Assembly: GCA_028023455.1 (NCBI GenBank)
Contig: JAQFVV010012490.1
Location: 312,001-376,000 of the forward strand
DNA length: 64,000 nt
Direction of reading: 5' to 3'
Source: Epiperipatus broadwayi
Taxonomy: Eukaryota; Onychophora; Udeonychophora; Euonychophora; Peripatidae
Positions 49,589 through 63,098 of the stretch are shown here, piece by piece (positions within the stretch are counted from its first letter, which is position 1; each line of letters opens with the position of its first letter). The position numbers and the translations under genes were made by a program. The notes beneath the pieces are model-generated. The model ran no database searches and had not been told where the DNA came from. It was given only the letters and a program-made list of their open reading frames with translations.

Positions 49589-50912
49589 CTACCCTTTATC
49601 TCGATCTTTCATCATATTGTGTGCTATTTTCATGACTATTCCTGAAAACAGTTTCTTTCTTTTTTCAATTATTTTCAAATTACTATTTAATTTTTGTATA
49701 TTATCTTTTGCAACATCATCTTTCAATGTTTCTAATGGAATTTCATTTTTATTTGAATTTCCCATTACCTTATCATTTATTTTGGGAATTTCTGAGATAG
49801 GTTTATCTTCTAACACATCTATTTTGTATTCCTTTTCATTTACTTCAGTATCTATAGACTTCTCAATGTTCTCAAATATTTTTTGTTGTTCAAGAGGTTC
49901 TGGCATGATTTGTACATCAGGTTTCATCTTTTCCATGTTTTCTGTATCCATTTCAGTATCTATTGTAGTCCCTGAATAGATTTTTAATTTTTCTGGTATC
50001 TCCATATTGAATTACAATTATCAATATTCACAGCATCAATTTTAGATTTTATTAAACCAGCTTGCAACTCATAAGTAGTCTTTACATCCATTTTAAAATC
50101 TCTTACTGTGTTTGATACTATTTCAGTCTCAGCTTCTGTATATACTGCTTCTTTTTTTGCAATTTTAGAAATATATTCCACAATTAGAAGTTTTCCTGAA
50201 GGTGGACTGACAATTTCAATATCACCATTTGTAATGTCAATTTCTTCCTTTTCAACAATATCAAATTTTGCTTCATCAGTAATAGGATATTCAACTTGTG
50301 ATTCCTTTAAAATATCTTTGGTTGGAAATTCCAAAGTTTCTTCACCTTGCTTTAATTCAACAATATCCTCTGACTTCTTTTCTGTTTTAACATGTTTCTC
50401 CACTAAACTATTTTTTTCAGTCATTTCTGACATCTCCTTTTGAATATCAACTTGCAACATTTCTTCTACAACCTCTGAATCAATTCTTTGCCCAGACAAT
50501 TTAGGTATACCAATATCAGCTTCTTCTTCCTTTGTAATTACATCTCTTGCCAGTTTTATTTCTGACTTTGGTTCAATAGATGGGTAATTTCTTCTGCACT
50601 TACTACTTCTTTAGGTGAAATTACAATTTTGGTTATTTCTTCTTGAGCTTCAATCTCTATCCTTTGGCAAAATTCTTTTATTTCTTGCATAGTTCTTTCA
50701 TGAATCCTTTAGGTTTGAAACATCATACTATGGAGTATAGCAATCAAGTTTTCATTTTGATAAGCAGGTATAAGGTCTTGTTTGAACTCATGGAGAAAAG
50801 TAAATGGATCCTTTACCATGACCTCTGGAATGTGTTCCTCCATGTTTTCTTTTTTCATTGGGATGCCAGTATCAAAATCTTCATGTCCAATCTCTTCTAG
50901 GCTGTTATCCAT
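49589..50912 (-). pseudogene. Disrupted acidic ORF inside the LTR element
   Basis: Three minus-strand frames follow one another with overlapping or adjacent ends: 50912-50709, 50499-49984 (open further upstream to about 50590 without a Met) and 50005-49589. They lie in three different frames, so at least two frameshifts and one TGA (50709-50711) break what looks like one protein of roughly 450 residues. It is rich in Glu, Lys, Ile and Val (for example EKKSEDIVELKQGEETLEF and FDIVEKEEIDITNGDIEI), with a basic end near KIIEKRKKLFSG. No zinc knuckle, protease, RT or signal peptide is visible. It is oriented with the primer site. It could be a diverged gag-like protein, a captured host exon or an element-specific ORF. 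I do not recognise it. Confidence 0.55.
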
Positions 50913-50949
50913 TTGGATTTCGAAAAGTTTGATATAATAATGGTAATAA

Positions 50950-53075
<2,126 letters not shown>

Positions 53076-53093
53076 GCCCCACATTAGGCACCA
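53076..53093 (-). promoter_or_regulatory. Primer binding site, tRNA-Lys type (decayed)
   Basis: Minus strand TGGTGCCTAATGTGGGGC. The primer site complementary to tRNA-Lys(1,2), known from several retroviruses, is TGGCGCCCAACGTGGGGC; the three differences are all C to T, as expected from decay of cytosines. It lies 24 nt inside the LTR edge, somewhat farther than usual. Confidence 0.72.
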
Positions 53094-54554
53094 AACCCAG
53101 GGGAAAAATGAGCACCCTGTGCCAGTCAAAATCATATATTCATTCAACAAGACCAATAATCCAAGCAAAAGTACCTTGAATCCAACCATACACAAGATGC
53201 AGATGTCAGGAGAATGGTGAATTCTAACCTATCTGTCAGAACTATTGCCTCTTTGACTAATGGATAATGTTTGTGATGACACTAGCAGTCCTTGGTTTTA
53301 TTCCGTCCCAGCTGGAGGTCATGGTTCACAAAGAGACTCAAAATAATAAAGGGTTTATATAAGAAATTAATGATTTAATGAATTCTGATGATTGCAGAAT
53401 GGGAGAGATGTGATTTGATATCGATTACTAATGGTTTGAACCATAATAATTATAATTCTTTCTGGCAACATTACAAAGAAGTGAATTTAAATCAAAGAAA
53501 TATTATAAATAAATAGAGTAATTAACATTAGAGATTCGGAGTTATGACAAACTAAGCTAATTTAAAATAATAATATTACAGGAATTTTTTAAGAAATTGA
53601 GTTATTGTTATAGAAAATAAGTTGAGTTTTGTTTATACAGCTAGCTTATATTTCTTGAATTCATTTTGATGCGGCTAAATGCAAGGAATTTGATAACAAA
53701 GTAAAATTTTGTTAATTGGTCTACCAAGAACCAATCAGCAATAAAATATCATTAGCCCTCTTTAAGAGATTACAAATAAATCTATTATATATATTGTATC
53801 GTTTTCCGTTTTACTAGACCACTATACGCCCCAAACGTATATTTGAGCGTGAGTTGATCAAGCTGTCTCAAAAAGAAAAAAGAAAGTTGTATTTCTATTC
53901 TAAAAACACAGCTATTTTTCCTGACCAACTTCAGCCTATTAATTGTTAAGAATTGTGCCATTGACAAAATCAACTTTTAATTTTATTTCATATGGGCGCC
54001 AGGATTCCTAAGAATCTGCTGAAATATGTCGCCAGCACCTCTCGCAAGTTGTAAAACAAAAAAAAATAAAAAGATTTTTATTATATTTTTTTTTTTAAGG
54101 GGCGGTAATTCTACCGTAATGAGAATTAATGATTTTTACGATTATTAGTCCTGGGCGTATTGAAACATATTGGCAAAGGTAACTTACGTTTAAATCTTAT
54201 TACACTAAAAATAAATTTAATAATAAAAAATAACTATTATTAATAACGCACAATGAAAAGGTTGATAAAAGTAAAATCTCTTTTATTCCATCAAACTAAA
54301 ATATTTATAAGTTAAATTACATATTAACTACACAGGAAAGTACACACACACTAATCTAGATACTGAATCGATTAACAAAAACAGTGAGATTAAGCAATTA
54401 AAGCGATTTAATAATGTCCCAAGATCTTGTATAAATTTCTTTATTAGAAAGTCTCTTGAATACGAAAAGAAAAGTCTATATCAGGATGGTAGTCTAAGCT
54501 TAGATAAATAATTGTTTGCAAACTTTTAAGTCACTATCAGGAAAATTTACTCTT

Positions 54555-54570
54555 AACTTACCGGTAAGTT
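54555..54570. repeat. 16-bp perfect palindrome
   Basis: AACTTACCGGTAAGTT is its own reverse complement and contains a consensus-like splice donor (GTAAGT) on both strands. Confidence 0.9.
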
Positions 54571-54683
54571 CATGTAGGTTTATGGGATCCCAGATCACGA
54601 GAATTTCCATTGGTCTCTCCTGCCGGCGTCTTCCATTATTGTTCCGTTCTATAGCTGGAGAAAAGGCACAGTTGTAGTGACCC

Positions 54684-54690
54684 TTTTATT
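54684..54690 (-). promoter_or_regulatory. Polyadenylation signal of the nested LTR
   Basis: AATAAAA on the minus strand, followed by GGGTCACTACAACTGTG, a GT-rich context suited to 3' end processing. Confidence 0.5.
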
Positions 54691-54864
54691 GCAAAAAGCG
54701 GTCTTCACAAGTCCCGTTTCCATGCTTGCGTGACAGCTTGGTACAGCAAGGGGCATACCTGTGTAGAAGTATATTTCTTGCCACAGGTTATGCTCGTGGA
54801 AACCTCCAACTTTCAGAGACGTAACTAGAAGTTAAAGAGAAGACCCAGATTGAAGTTGTCATCT

Positions 54865-54875
54865 CCTTTTTATAT
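54865..54875 (-). promoter_or_regulatory. TATA box of the nested LTR
   Basis: ATATAAAAAGG on the minus strand inside a GC-richer patch, about 370 nt from the element's minus-strand start. Confidence 0.55.
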
Positions 54876-57770
54876 CGCGCTCCATTTTTTTTGAACTTCT
54901 GCGCACTCTTTTGTCTTTTTATCAGCATATAAGATAATAATCTTATACACTCTCTCTTAAATTTAAGTTACAAAGTTCTCTTTTTTTTTAGCATTATTCT
55001 TCCATCTTTAATTAGCTAAAATATTTTTCTTTTAGCTTATACTTTTGGAATTCTTTTTATATATCTAGATTAGTAATCTGTATGTCATTTATTCTTTCCA
55101 ATTAGATAAAAAAAAATAAGAATGACAATTTTAACTTTCATTGCACGTTTTAACAAAATTTATACTAATCAAAAAAAATCCAAATTTACTTTTTTAGCTT
55201 TTACCAAATGCCAATATATTTGTAACATATATAAATAAATGTTACAATATATATAAAACGATATGAAAGATGTGCATTTATAACACTATTATATTTACTT
55301 CAGTTGTATGAAATGAGTGTGGAAAGCAAAATAGTTCTTAAATAAATAATTGACAATTATATAGTCAGATTTAATTAATTGGGATTGGTTGGTTAAGGAC
55401 ATGCCATCATGGCAGAAAGCATTTCAGGTTTGTAAATAATGATATAAAAAATGATGAAGGCAGTATGCTGTTATAGATTACGACAAAAGAACAAATGAAT
55501 GAGGTCTGTTACAAACCTCTGGGCAGCTTTGCTGAAAAGAAATTCCAGATATGTACAGGTAGGTAAGAGAAATGTTGGCCCTCCAGCCAAAGCATGTCTC
55601 TGAATAATAATGATAGATTTGATGTGCTGGAATTTCCATACACATTTTAATGGCATTGCCTAGAAAAGATTCTGAGTAAAAAATATGTCCACACTTAAGG
55701 GAGAGTCATGGGTTGGACTGGTCATATTTAAACTTCCAAAGGTCCTGAGGAGTAAGTAGCAAAGCAAGAATAATAATCAACAAATGGTTGTAAGTATAAA
55801 TACATAATGCCTTAGACATACATAGATAGATAGTGTATCACTAATGAAAATAACTTAATTCCTGATTAAAATAATCGGCTCCCTGACATAATAAAAAATC
55901 CCCAGAAATCTTAGGCCATTAATGAATGGATCATAAATTATAATATATAAAAAAGGCAAGCATTAAAACTAAACTTAGAATAAATTGTCTTCCACACTTT
56001 CTCAGTATTTCATGTATTGGTAAGTTATCAATAATGCATCATCAAGGATTCCAAAATCAGTCTGTCTTTTAACTAACATAGACAGACTCGGCATTGAATA
56101 TCAAACTCACTTCTGGTGAAGTTTGACAACATATATCATAATAAATTATATATCATAATTTTACTGATACATATGAAAATATATACGTGTGAAATATATA
56201 GTTAGTAGTTGATATAAAAATGCTATGATAACTGTGCTTTAAAATGATTCCCTTTTAAGTTATTTGTAATAGATTTTACTTAACTGATTTAATGAAATAA
56301 ATTATTCTCTCCAAAATAATTACCAGGGCAATTTTAAGTTGGAGATAATTATATACCTAACTTTTAAAATAATTTCAATTATTTAAAATTAATTTATACT
56401 ATAAGAGGTACAAAACTACATGAGCTTTCTCAATTAATTTAAGGGAAATAAGTCTCCTGTAAGGATTTTTAAATGGAGAAAATAAGAGGAAGAGGGTTTA
56501 AAGTTAGTTGCTCATTGAGTTTTATACTTGGCAGTTTCAGTAAGTCAATATTATAAATAAACCAACAAAAAAAATTAATTTAAATTTGCTGCATCAAAAT
56601 AATGTGAAATTTTTATAAGAATTGATATTTTAAATTTAAGAAAAAAAAATTAAAAGATGCATTTTAAAATTAAGTTGTATAAACATTACAGATATATATA
56701 ATATAAATTAACATTGATGTAGAAAACAACATAAGGTAGAATCAGTGGCTTGCGCCAAATTGGAGATTACCTCAACCAATTGGTAGATCTTCCATGGCTT
56801 CAAACAAGCATTTAGCAGGCTTTCTTGACACAGTGCAGTCTCTGGGCTAGGTGTTGAGAGCACTGGAATAGCATTGTGATGAGCTGGTGGAACAGAGCTC
56901 CAAAAAGCAAATGGCTGATCTTTTACTCACTCATTCTTTATGTACAAAATATTATAAATACTCTCTTCAGTGAACTGTTCTTTAAGCCCTCCCTTTTCAA
57001 AATTTTTACTATTTATCTGATCCAGTCTTATCTATTATGATTCAATCTACATTGACCACTACCAATTGCAATTGCTCTAAGTGGTTCTCTGAGGTTGGTG
57101 TCTGCTTGGATGGGAAATCTACAATCCTGCCTTCCTCAAGGGTTCATTCTTCTAATTAAAAGAAAACAGCAACAAAGCATGATTAAGTTTATCAGTCATC
57201 GTATTAACAAAGCCTATTTAATTAAGATTTAGATTTTAAAAAATGTAAATTTTATTCACAACAATTTTTAGGAATTTGGTACATTCTATAAATAATATGA
57301 TGACTTACAAATCTGATATTTGATATAAAACTTAAGTAGAAATTTACAAAATATTCCTTACAAATATTAGATTGTTTACATAATTGACTCTTTAATCTAC
57401 ATTTATCAAAAGATAAATATAAAATGTTACCAACTGATTAATTGAAGAAAAATGAACTTTAATAAATGAATTTAAAATATTTGTAACATTTTACAGATAT
57501 CTAGGATTCAATTATTTACTCAATGCCAATTTAATAAAATAAACATAATATACATTTCTACAAATATAAAATAAACTATTATAAAAAGGTTAGTTTTAAT
57601 TATAAAATACAAATTAATTAGATAAAAGATTATAATATTGATTATAAATATACTACCACCTATTATGAGATGGGTATCAGTTAATATAGAAGACTGGGTT
57701 CAAACCCATACTAGTGCTGATGACATTGGCACTAGGTGAAGCAGAAATATGTACTATATTTCCAGCTTCA

Positions 57771-59880
57771 ATAATAGAAATATCCACCTACTTATGCAGG
57801 ATACAGAATATACCTTTATAAATAAATGATTCATATGAAAAAGAGAACATATGCTATTTTAAAATAAGCAAATATAATAGATTGATATTCTGAGAACTTT
57901 AATTCAAAATATTTCAAAAATAGCATTTAAAATATAAAATATTTATCTAAAATAAAACAAGATGCAAAAGTTACAAATACAAGCAAAATTCAATCTTTTA
58001 CCATTTAAAATAAACAATAAAATAAAGAAAAGTCCTGCTTTCTTCTTTAATTATTCACAATTAAACTGGAACATGAATAGGAATGTTTAGCAGTCAAATG
58101 TTATCCATCATAAAATGCAATATAATTATATCAAAATCTAGAATATAATTAAGAAATATGGAAAAAATCACTTCTTGGATATCCTTAATAAAATTTCAGA
58201 TAACTATGCTAGCAAGTAATAAGATACATGTATGATATTTCATTAAATAAGCATCCATAAATTTAAACTATGATAAATGTTTATTATATTGCAATAAATA
58301 GCTTGCAAGTATTTGAATTCAGGTTTCAAAATTAATCCACCATACAGATTATTCTATATTGTAATAATAATAATATTTTAAATAAAATATTAGGAAATTA
58401 TTAATATTTTAATAACCCCATATTTCCACTAAGAATTTTAAATATATTACAATAAATTTGTGGCAGACATTCAAATATGCCTTGAAATTGACAATAGCTC
58501 TTGTCTCATTATAATGATATAATAGTAATAACTACTAAAGTCTCCCAGTGAGAAAATTTTGAAAAGTAATGTTTTAAACATTATAATAATTAGATGGTTT
58601 TACCAATAAAGCTGTCTGGAAATAAAGATTTTAGTTCTTTGGTATTTAAATTCAGACAAGTATGCCCAGATATAAGTTTAGCTTAACATAATTAAGCTAA
58701 GAAATAATAAAATTTAAAGAAAATTACATTTAAATTTTTTTAAATATGACTGCTACAAATAAAAATTAAACTGATTGAAGAGAGACAGTAAGGTATCAAT
58801 TTTACCTTATTTATAGTAGTAGTCATGTGATCACTTTATAAGACTTATCATTAACCTTTTAACCAACCTCTGCCCTGATTAGTTCAATCTAGTATAATTA
58901 GGGAAGCATACCAAATAAAAATCAAATTAATTAATATCCAATTTTATCTTATCTAGACCAATAAAAATCAAATTTTAAAAACACTTCCTGGTGCAAATAA
59001 AATAATTACTTAAAATTACCAGGATAAAATAGAATGTTATATAATGAAATTTACATTATATTAAATAAAACAAACATTATAGATAACATTTAATACATTC
59101 ATTTACCAATAAATTTAATCTAGACAATTCTCTCAGAATAGAATATTTAAAATTGTCTTTTAAATTGAGACATTTGATAATATTTTAAAAAATAATGTAA
59201 ATTATTCATTCATTCAAACATTCATCTATCTATTGCTTTAAAAATCTTACATTTAATTATTAGTTCCATTAAACCTTTTGGAAGTACATGAATTTAAAAT
59301 ATTTAACTATAATATTATGTCAAAATTAAAATGAAGTAACATATTATAGATTTAAGTACCAGCAAACCATAATATAGGGTTTGAACCTGGTTTCACAACT
59401 TAAAATTGATATGAGCTTTTAAAAACATTTTAAGTGATTTAATCATGACTAATTTAATACTATTAATTTTAAAATGCATTACTTACCATTCTCCATTAAC
59501 AAATATGTAAGTTTAAAATACTTTAGCATAATAAGTACTTATTTAAGCTTTAAAATATAATTTAGGCTGTCAAAAATTATTTTACAGCTATATAATTGAT
59601 AAAATTACTGATACAATAACTTCTCTATGCAAAAAATATGGAATTATAAAGCAATAGCAAAAACCTATTGATTACAGAATTAATATAATTTTTTAATAGA
59701 TATTTTAACATAAGACTTGGCATTTAGCTTCTGACAATGCTAAAGATAACAATATATATACATTATATAGGAAGTTTATTGATCATAATAAATTACTCTC
59801 TTTTGTCTGGTAATTATTCTTTTTATTTTAAAAAAACAATGTTTTAGATTAACTATGAGGTTGATGATGTAGTTAAAACT
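57771..59880. other. AT-rich non-coding stretch
   Basis: No gene recognised. GGGTTTGAACC near 59380 resembles a B box but has no tRNA-like fold around it. Confidence 0.5.
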
Positions 59881-59899
59881 TTTTTATTTACACATATAA

Positions 59900-60290
59900 A
59901 ATGCATATGTTGCCATGAATTTAAATTTTCACTCTGTTCTCTAATTCTATCTCTAGTTCATTATTTTGACAAAATGTATGTGGTCATTAGTATATCTAAG
60001 ATTGTATTGGTCTCTCTTCCCAATCTTTATTCCATATTTATCTTCATTCAATCTATCTTCCTTTGTAACATAGTATGCCATTAAATAAGTAGAGTAGTAA
60101 TTGACAATTGTAGTTCTTTTATTAATGTTAAAGTCATCTATTTAGCCACAGCATGTTTTGACTATATCTATACAGATAATCTCGTAAAACTATAGGATTA
60201 TCTAGTTCACCTATCTTCCTAAAAATATCCCATCATTTATTTTGGCTAAATAAATCAAACAATTTGTTATAATCAATAAAGTTCTTGTCA
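59900..60290 (-). pseudogene. BovB/RTE-like reverse transcriptase remnant
   Basis: On the minus strand FIDYNKLFD (60280-60254, RT motif A with its Asp) is followed by WDIFRKIGELDNP. Then, in a shifted frame, come LMAYYVTKEDRLNEDKYG, GIKIG (about 60034-60020) and NLRYTND (60003-59983, motif C). This order and wording match the BovB-type RTE elements (FIDY-KAFD, LYAEYIM, GIKI-GR, NLRYADD). Ala-Asp-Asp has become Thr-Asn-Asp, motif B is not found, and stops are frequent. Earlier parts of the protein may run up to about 61.1 kb but could not be confirmed. It is distinct from the RTE family at 2-5 kb. Confidence 0.68.
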
Positions 60291-61330
60291 TTCTTTTTTT
60301 CAGTAATTTTGAGGTGTTTTTAGTTATAGTGTACTTCAGCATTGATGTCTCTTTTTCTTCAAATTTTCATGAAACCATCTTGTATATCTGACACTTTCAC
60401 ATAAAGGTCAAATGTAAACTTGCATATTATATATGGAAACTGAAATGATTTACTGAATGCAAGAGCCATGTAATTTTCAAAGCTAACTGCTGTAATATGA
60501 TCAGAATTTTTATGGATTCTATTTCAATTTTTTTTGGCAAAATCTGACTTGCAGTAAGTACCATTAATTTCACTGATTGTACTATCTGGAAATAATCTTA
60601 GCTAATCAAATTTTTATATTCCATTGTTGTAAGTTTTTTTATATATAGCTGACATTATTAAAACTTTGGTTAATGTTTGGAGGTAGCTCTTCAATAGTTT
60701 TTCCAACTTTGGTCTTATTTTAATTAGAATCTCTCCATTATTTATTTTTAAACAAAAGCCTTTTTTAAAAATCTTATAAATATCATGAAAACTTACTTTT
60801 CCAAAATTGTTTCCATTTTCATCATCTTTGCAAATGTTGATGTAATAGCAGTATATTTTTTCACCATCTCTATATCACTTGCTCTAAGCTTTAGTAAATA
60901 GTAATAAATGCCAAATGATAGTGCTTAATAAATCCTTATTCTGCACTGTTGTTGTAATTTTTTTTTAGGGCAGCTCTTTGGAATTTTTTGTCCAGTTCTC
61001 TTAAAATATTATTTTTTGGAATACTGATTTTTTTTCTTTCTAATAGTCATTGTATCTTTTGAAAGCCATATTTATGTTTTGAGTTGATTTTTAAATTTTT
61101 TAACCCTGTTTATTTAACCCCCCAGTTTATATATTCACCATTAATTGTAGCAAAAAACAAAAATTCATTTTTGATGTTATTCCTAAAACCAATCAGTTCA
61201 TTTTTTAGGTTATAGATAGAAAATTGATAAGTTTAGTTAAAGCTTCAATCAAATTTTACATGTTAATAATTTATATGTTTCATAAAATGTTTCTAGTTAT
61301 GTTTTTCATTTCTCAATGACAAAAGTATTA
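60291..61330 (-). other. Possible upstream part of the BovB-like remnant
   Basis: It adjoins the RT remnant on its N-terminal side. Short minus-strand peptides occur, but none match a LINE motif clearly. Confidence 0.3.
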
Positions 61331-61332
61331 AC

Positions 61333-61682
61333 AAACACTTTGTTGTTTTTAGATAGTGGAGGGGGGTTGGTTTGTTTTTAAAATTATCTTCTTTTTTTTT
61401 TTTTGTTTGCTTTTATTTGCTGAAAGACTTAAACAATTTGATACTTTTGAATAAATCAACACTTGCTTTTTAGAGGATGGAGGGGAGAGGTTGTTTTGAT
61501 TTGGAATTGTCGTCTTTTTTTTTTGTAATTTATTACGAGGCTTTTTTCAATTATTTATTTACACTACAAAAATCTTTATATAACAGCGAAAAGTTTTTCT
61601 TTAATTTTTTGGCCTTTTTAAAAAAGACAAACAATTCGTTTTTAAAGAACACTTTTTTAAGGGGGAGGTGGGGTGGTGGGGA
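61333..61682. repeat. Diverged G-rich repeat units
   Basis: Three units begin AACACTT and continue through a T run to a G-rich block: GGAGGGGGG (61360s), GGATGGAGGGGAGAGG (61475-61490) and GGGGGAGGTGGGGTGGTGGGG (61661-61681, written as runs of G5, G2, G4, G2, G4). The first two are each followed by a TCTTC/GTCTTT poly-T block. The last G-rich block could form a two-layer quadruplex. Confidence 0.55.
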
Positions 61683-62179
61683 AGGTTTGTAGTGTCAGCC
61701 GTAAGTTAAGGTCATTAAAACGGTATATTGATGTGCGTTGTGTGAAAAACAATGTCATCAAGCGTGGAGTTCAGTATTACATACTATTACCTTTTATTAG
61801 TATGAAATTCTTCTGAGGGCATCCATATGTATAGTCATTGTTTTGACTGCTTAGAAAATATATTGGCAAGAAAAAAGATAATTGAATTTATAAAAACATG
61901 TTAGACATTTTTCTGCTTTCAATGGCAATTTTTTTTTTTCAGTTCTAACTTTGGTATTTCAGACACTAATCATTATAAGTATATCTTGCCTGTAAGTTTG
62001 TCACATTTTACTTATACATGTTGTAAAATTTTTCAATATCCTCATTTGATTAATAAGTTAGGAAGTGTAGATTTGTTTTATATAATGTTGATTATCAGTT
62101 GATCATTCACAAGATAATCCCTGTAAATATTTTTTCTGACAATGAAACTCATACCATTTCTTTTTTTCCATATGTCAAA

Positions 62180-62266
62180 GCATCAGCCGGGAAGCAAACC
62201 CGCAACAACTGTCTGCAAGCAACTGCTTGCTTGCAAGACGGCTGCGCTGACCTCTTGGCTTGAGCC
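62180..62266 (-). repeat. tRNA-Ala(UGC)-like SINE with an extended anticodon hairpin
   Basis: The minus strand has an A-box-like AGCCAAGAGGTC, an anticodon-loop-like CTTGCAA and a B-box-like GGGTTTGCTTCCCGG, ends GGCTGATGC, and is soon followed by an A7 run. Where the anticodon arm closes, extra bases form a long hairpin (GTCTTGCAAGCAA paired with TTGCTTGCAGAC). The acceptor stem is only partly paired. It is a tRNA-derived repeat, not a working tRNA. Confidence 0.5.
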
Positions 62267-62834
62267 ATTTCTTTTTCTTGGTGGTGAATTTTAGATAATT
62301 TATTTTGATCTAAAATATTCCTACTGATTTGACTTATTTCAGTGATTCCTGTGATATCAATGGAGGAGCAATCCAATTCCCTTTTTATCACATGTTTTTT
62401 TTGTTTTGTTTATACATCACATGTATTGAGTTTCAAGTGACACTTTTCAATTAAATACCCAAATGGCTTTAATCTAGTTCCATCTCACAGGAATAGAATT
62501 TTTTTTCTTCTTAATAGCATGTTGAAACTCATCTTCCAACACTGCAACTTTATTCTATTATTGCTTGTTCATAAGATTTTTAATATATTTATATAGGTAT
62601 CATCACTGCATTTGCCCATGCAATTTACAAATAATATTGCTGTCATCTTTTTACTAATATCTATATACTAGTAATAAGTCCTGCTTAGTTTAGTGCAAGG
62701 ATGAAGTGTCATATTCTGAAGCTCAAGAGTCATGAATCACAGCTCTGATCTGTCACTTCCAATGCTCAAATTTCTTATGAAGTCCTGAAAAACAAATCAT
62801 TCAATTATTTCTCCCTTATTAATAATAACATATT

Positions 62835-63098
62835 TTAAAATATAAATGGTTGTTTTACAATAACATGTTGAAAACGCCGGATGGCGTTATTTCTGTGATA
62901 GCGCACAGAAATATGCCGTTTAGACGGTCTACCACCGCTAACGAACATTCTATTTCTAATGCGTAAGTCTAGAAATAGATTTTCTTTATAAAGATTGTTA
63001 AAAATGAACGGGTAAATTTTAGTATTAAACAACAGTGTTAAGAAGGCAGAAATAATTAATAAAAGATAAATATTACACCTGAAATTTGTTAAATTCAT
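62835..63098 (-). CDS. Candidate small secreted protein or first exon, unknown
   Basis: An 87-codon frame begins MNLTNFRCN and is followed by a hydrophobic stretch (IYLLLIISAFLTLLF, residues about 10-24), which fits a signal peptide or signal anchor. The rest is basic: RIRNRMFVSGGRPSKR (residues 45-60), then ISVRYHRNNAIRR. KR and RR pairs could be processing sites, as in peptide precursors, but no amidation signal repeats occur. The stretch 62870-62965 is strikingly CpG-rich in a CpG-poor window, which suggests constraint or a recent origin. GTAAAA near the 3' end could be a splice donor. I do not recognise the protein. It could also be part of an unidentified element. Confidence 0.35.
   Translation of the reverse strand: MNLTNFRCNIYLLLIISAFLTLLFNTKIYPFIFNNLYKENLFLDLRIRNRMFVSGGRPSKRHISVRYHRNNAIRRFQHVIVKQPFIF

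Larger units (their letters stand above)
53795..55246 (-). mobile_element. Solo-LTR-like element nested in LTR copy B
   Basis: This 1452-bp insert is absent from LTR copy A. It begins TGTATCG and ends GTTACA on the plus strand (TGTAAC...CGATACA on the minus), with ATAT directly outside each end. The minus strand has ATATAAAAAGG at 54875-54865, then AATAAAA at 54690-54684, about 180 nt later, the order of a promoter and polyadenylation signal within an LTR. It is richer in GC and CpG than its surroundings, so it is likely a younger arrival. The part after the poly(A) signal (about 890 bp) is long for a U5 region. A partial element or an unusual LTR is also possible. Confidence 0.62.
53118..57770 (-). 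repeat. LTR copy B (5' LTR), with a nested insertion
   Basis: Homologous to copy A in two blocks, 53118-53789 and 55260-57770, separated by the solo-LTR-like insert at 53795-55246. Without that insert it measures about 3.2 kb, near the 3.3 kb of copy A. TG and CA ends are intact. Confidence 0.85.

Noticed and set aside
49488-49979. 163-codon plus-strand ORF rich in Ser and Phe
   Set aside because: It is antisense to the acidic ORF, which is co-oriented with the primer site; its Ser/Phe richness mirrors Glu/Lys codons on the other strand.
50108-50443. 111-codon plus-strand ORF
   Set aside because: Same reason: an antisense shadow of the acidic minus-strand frame.
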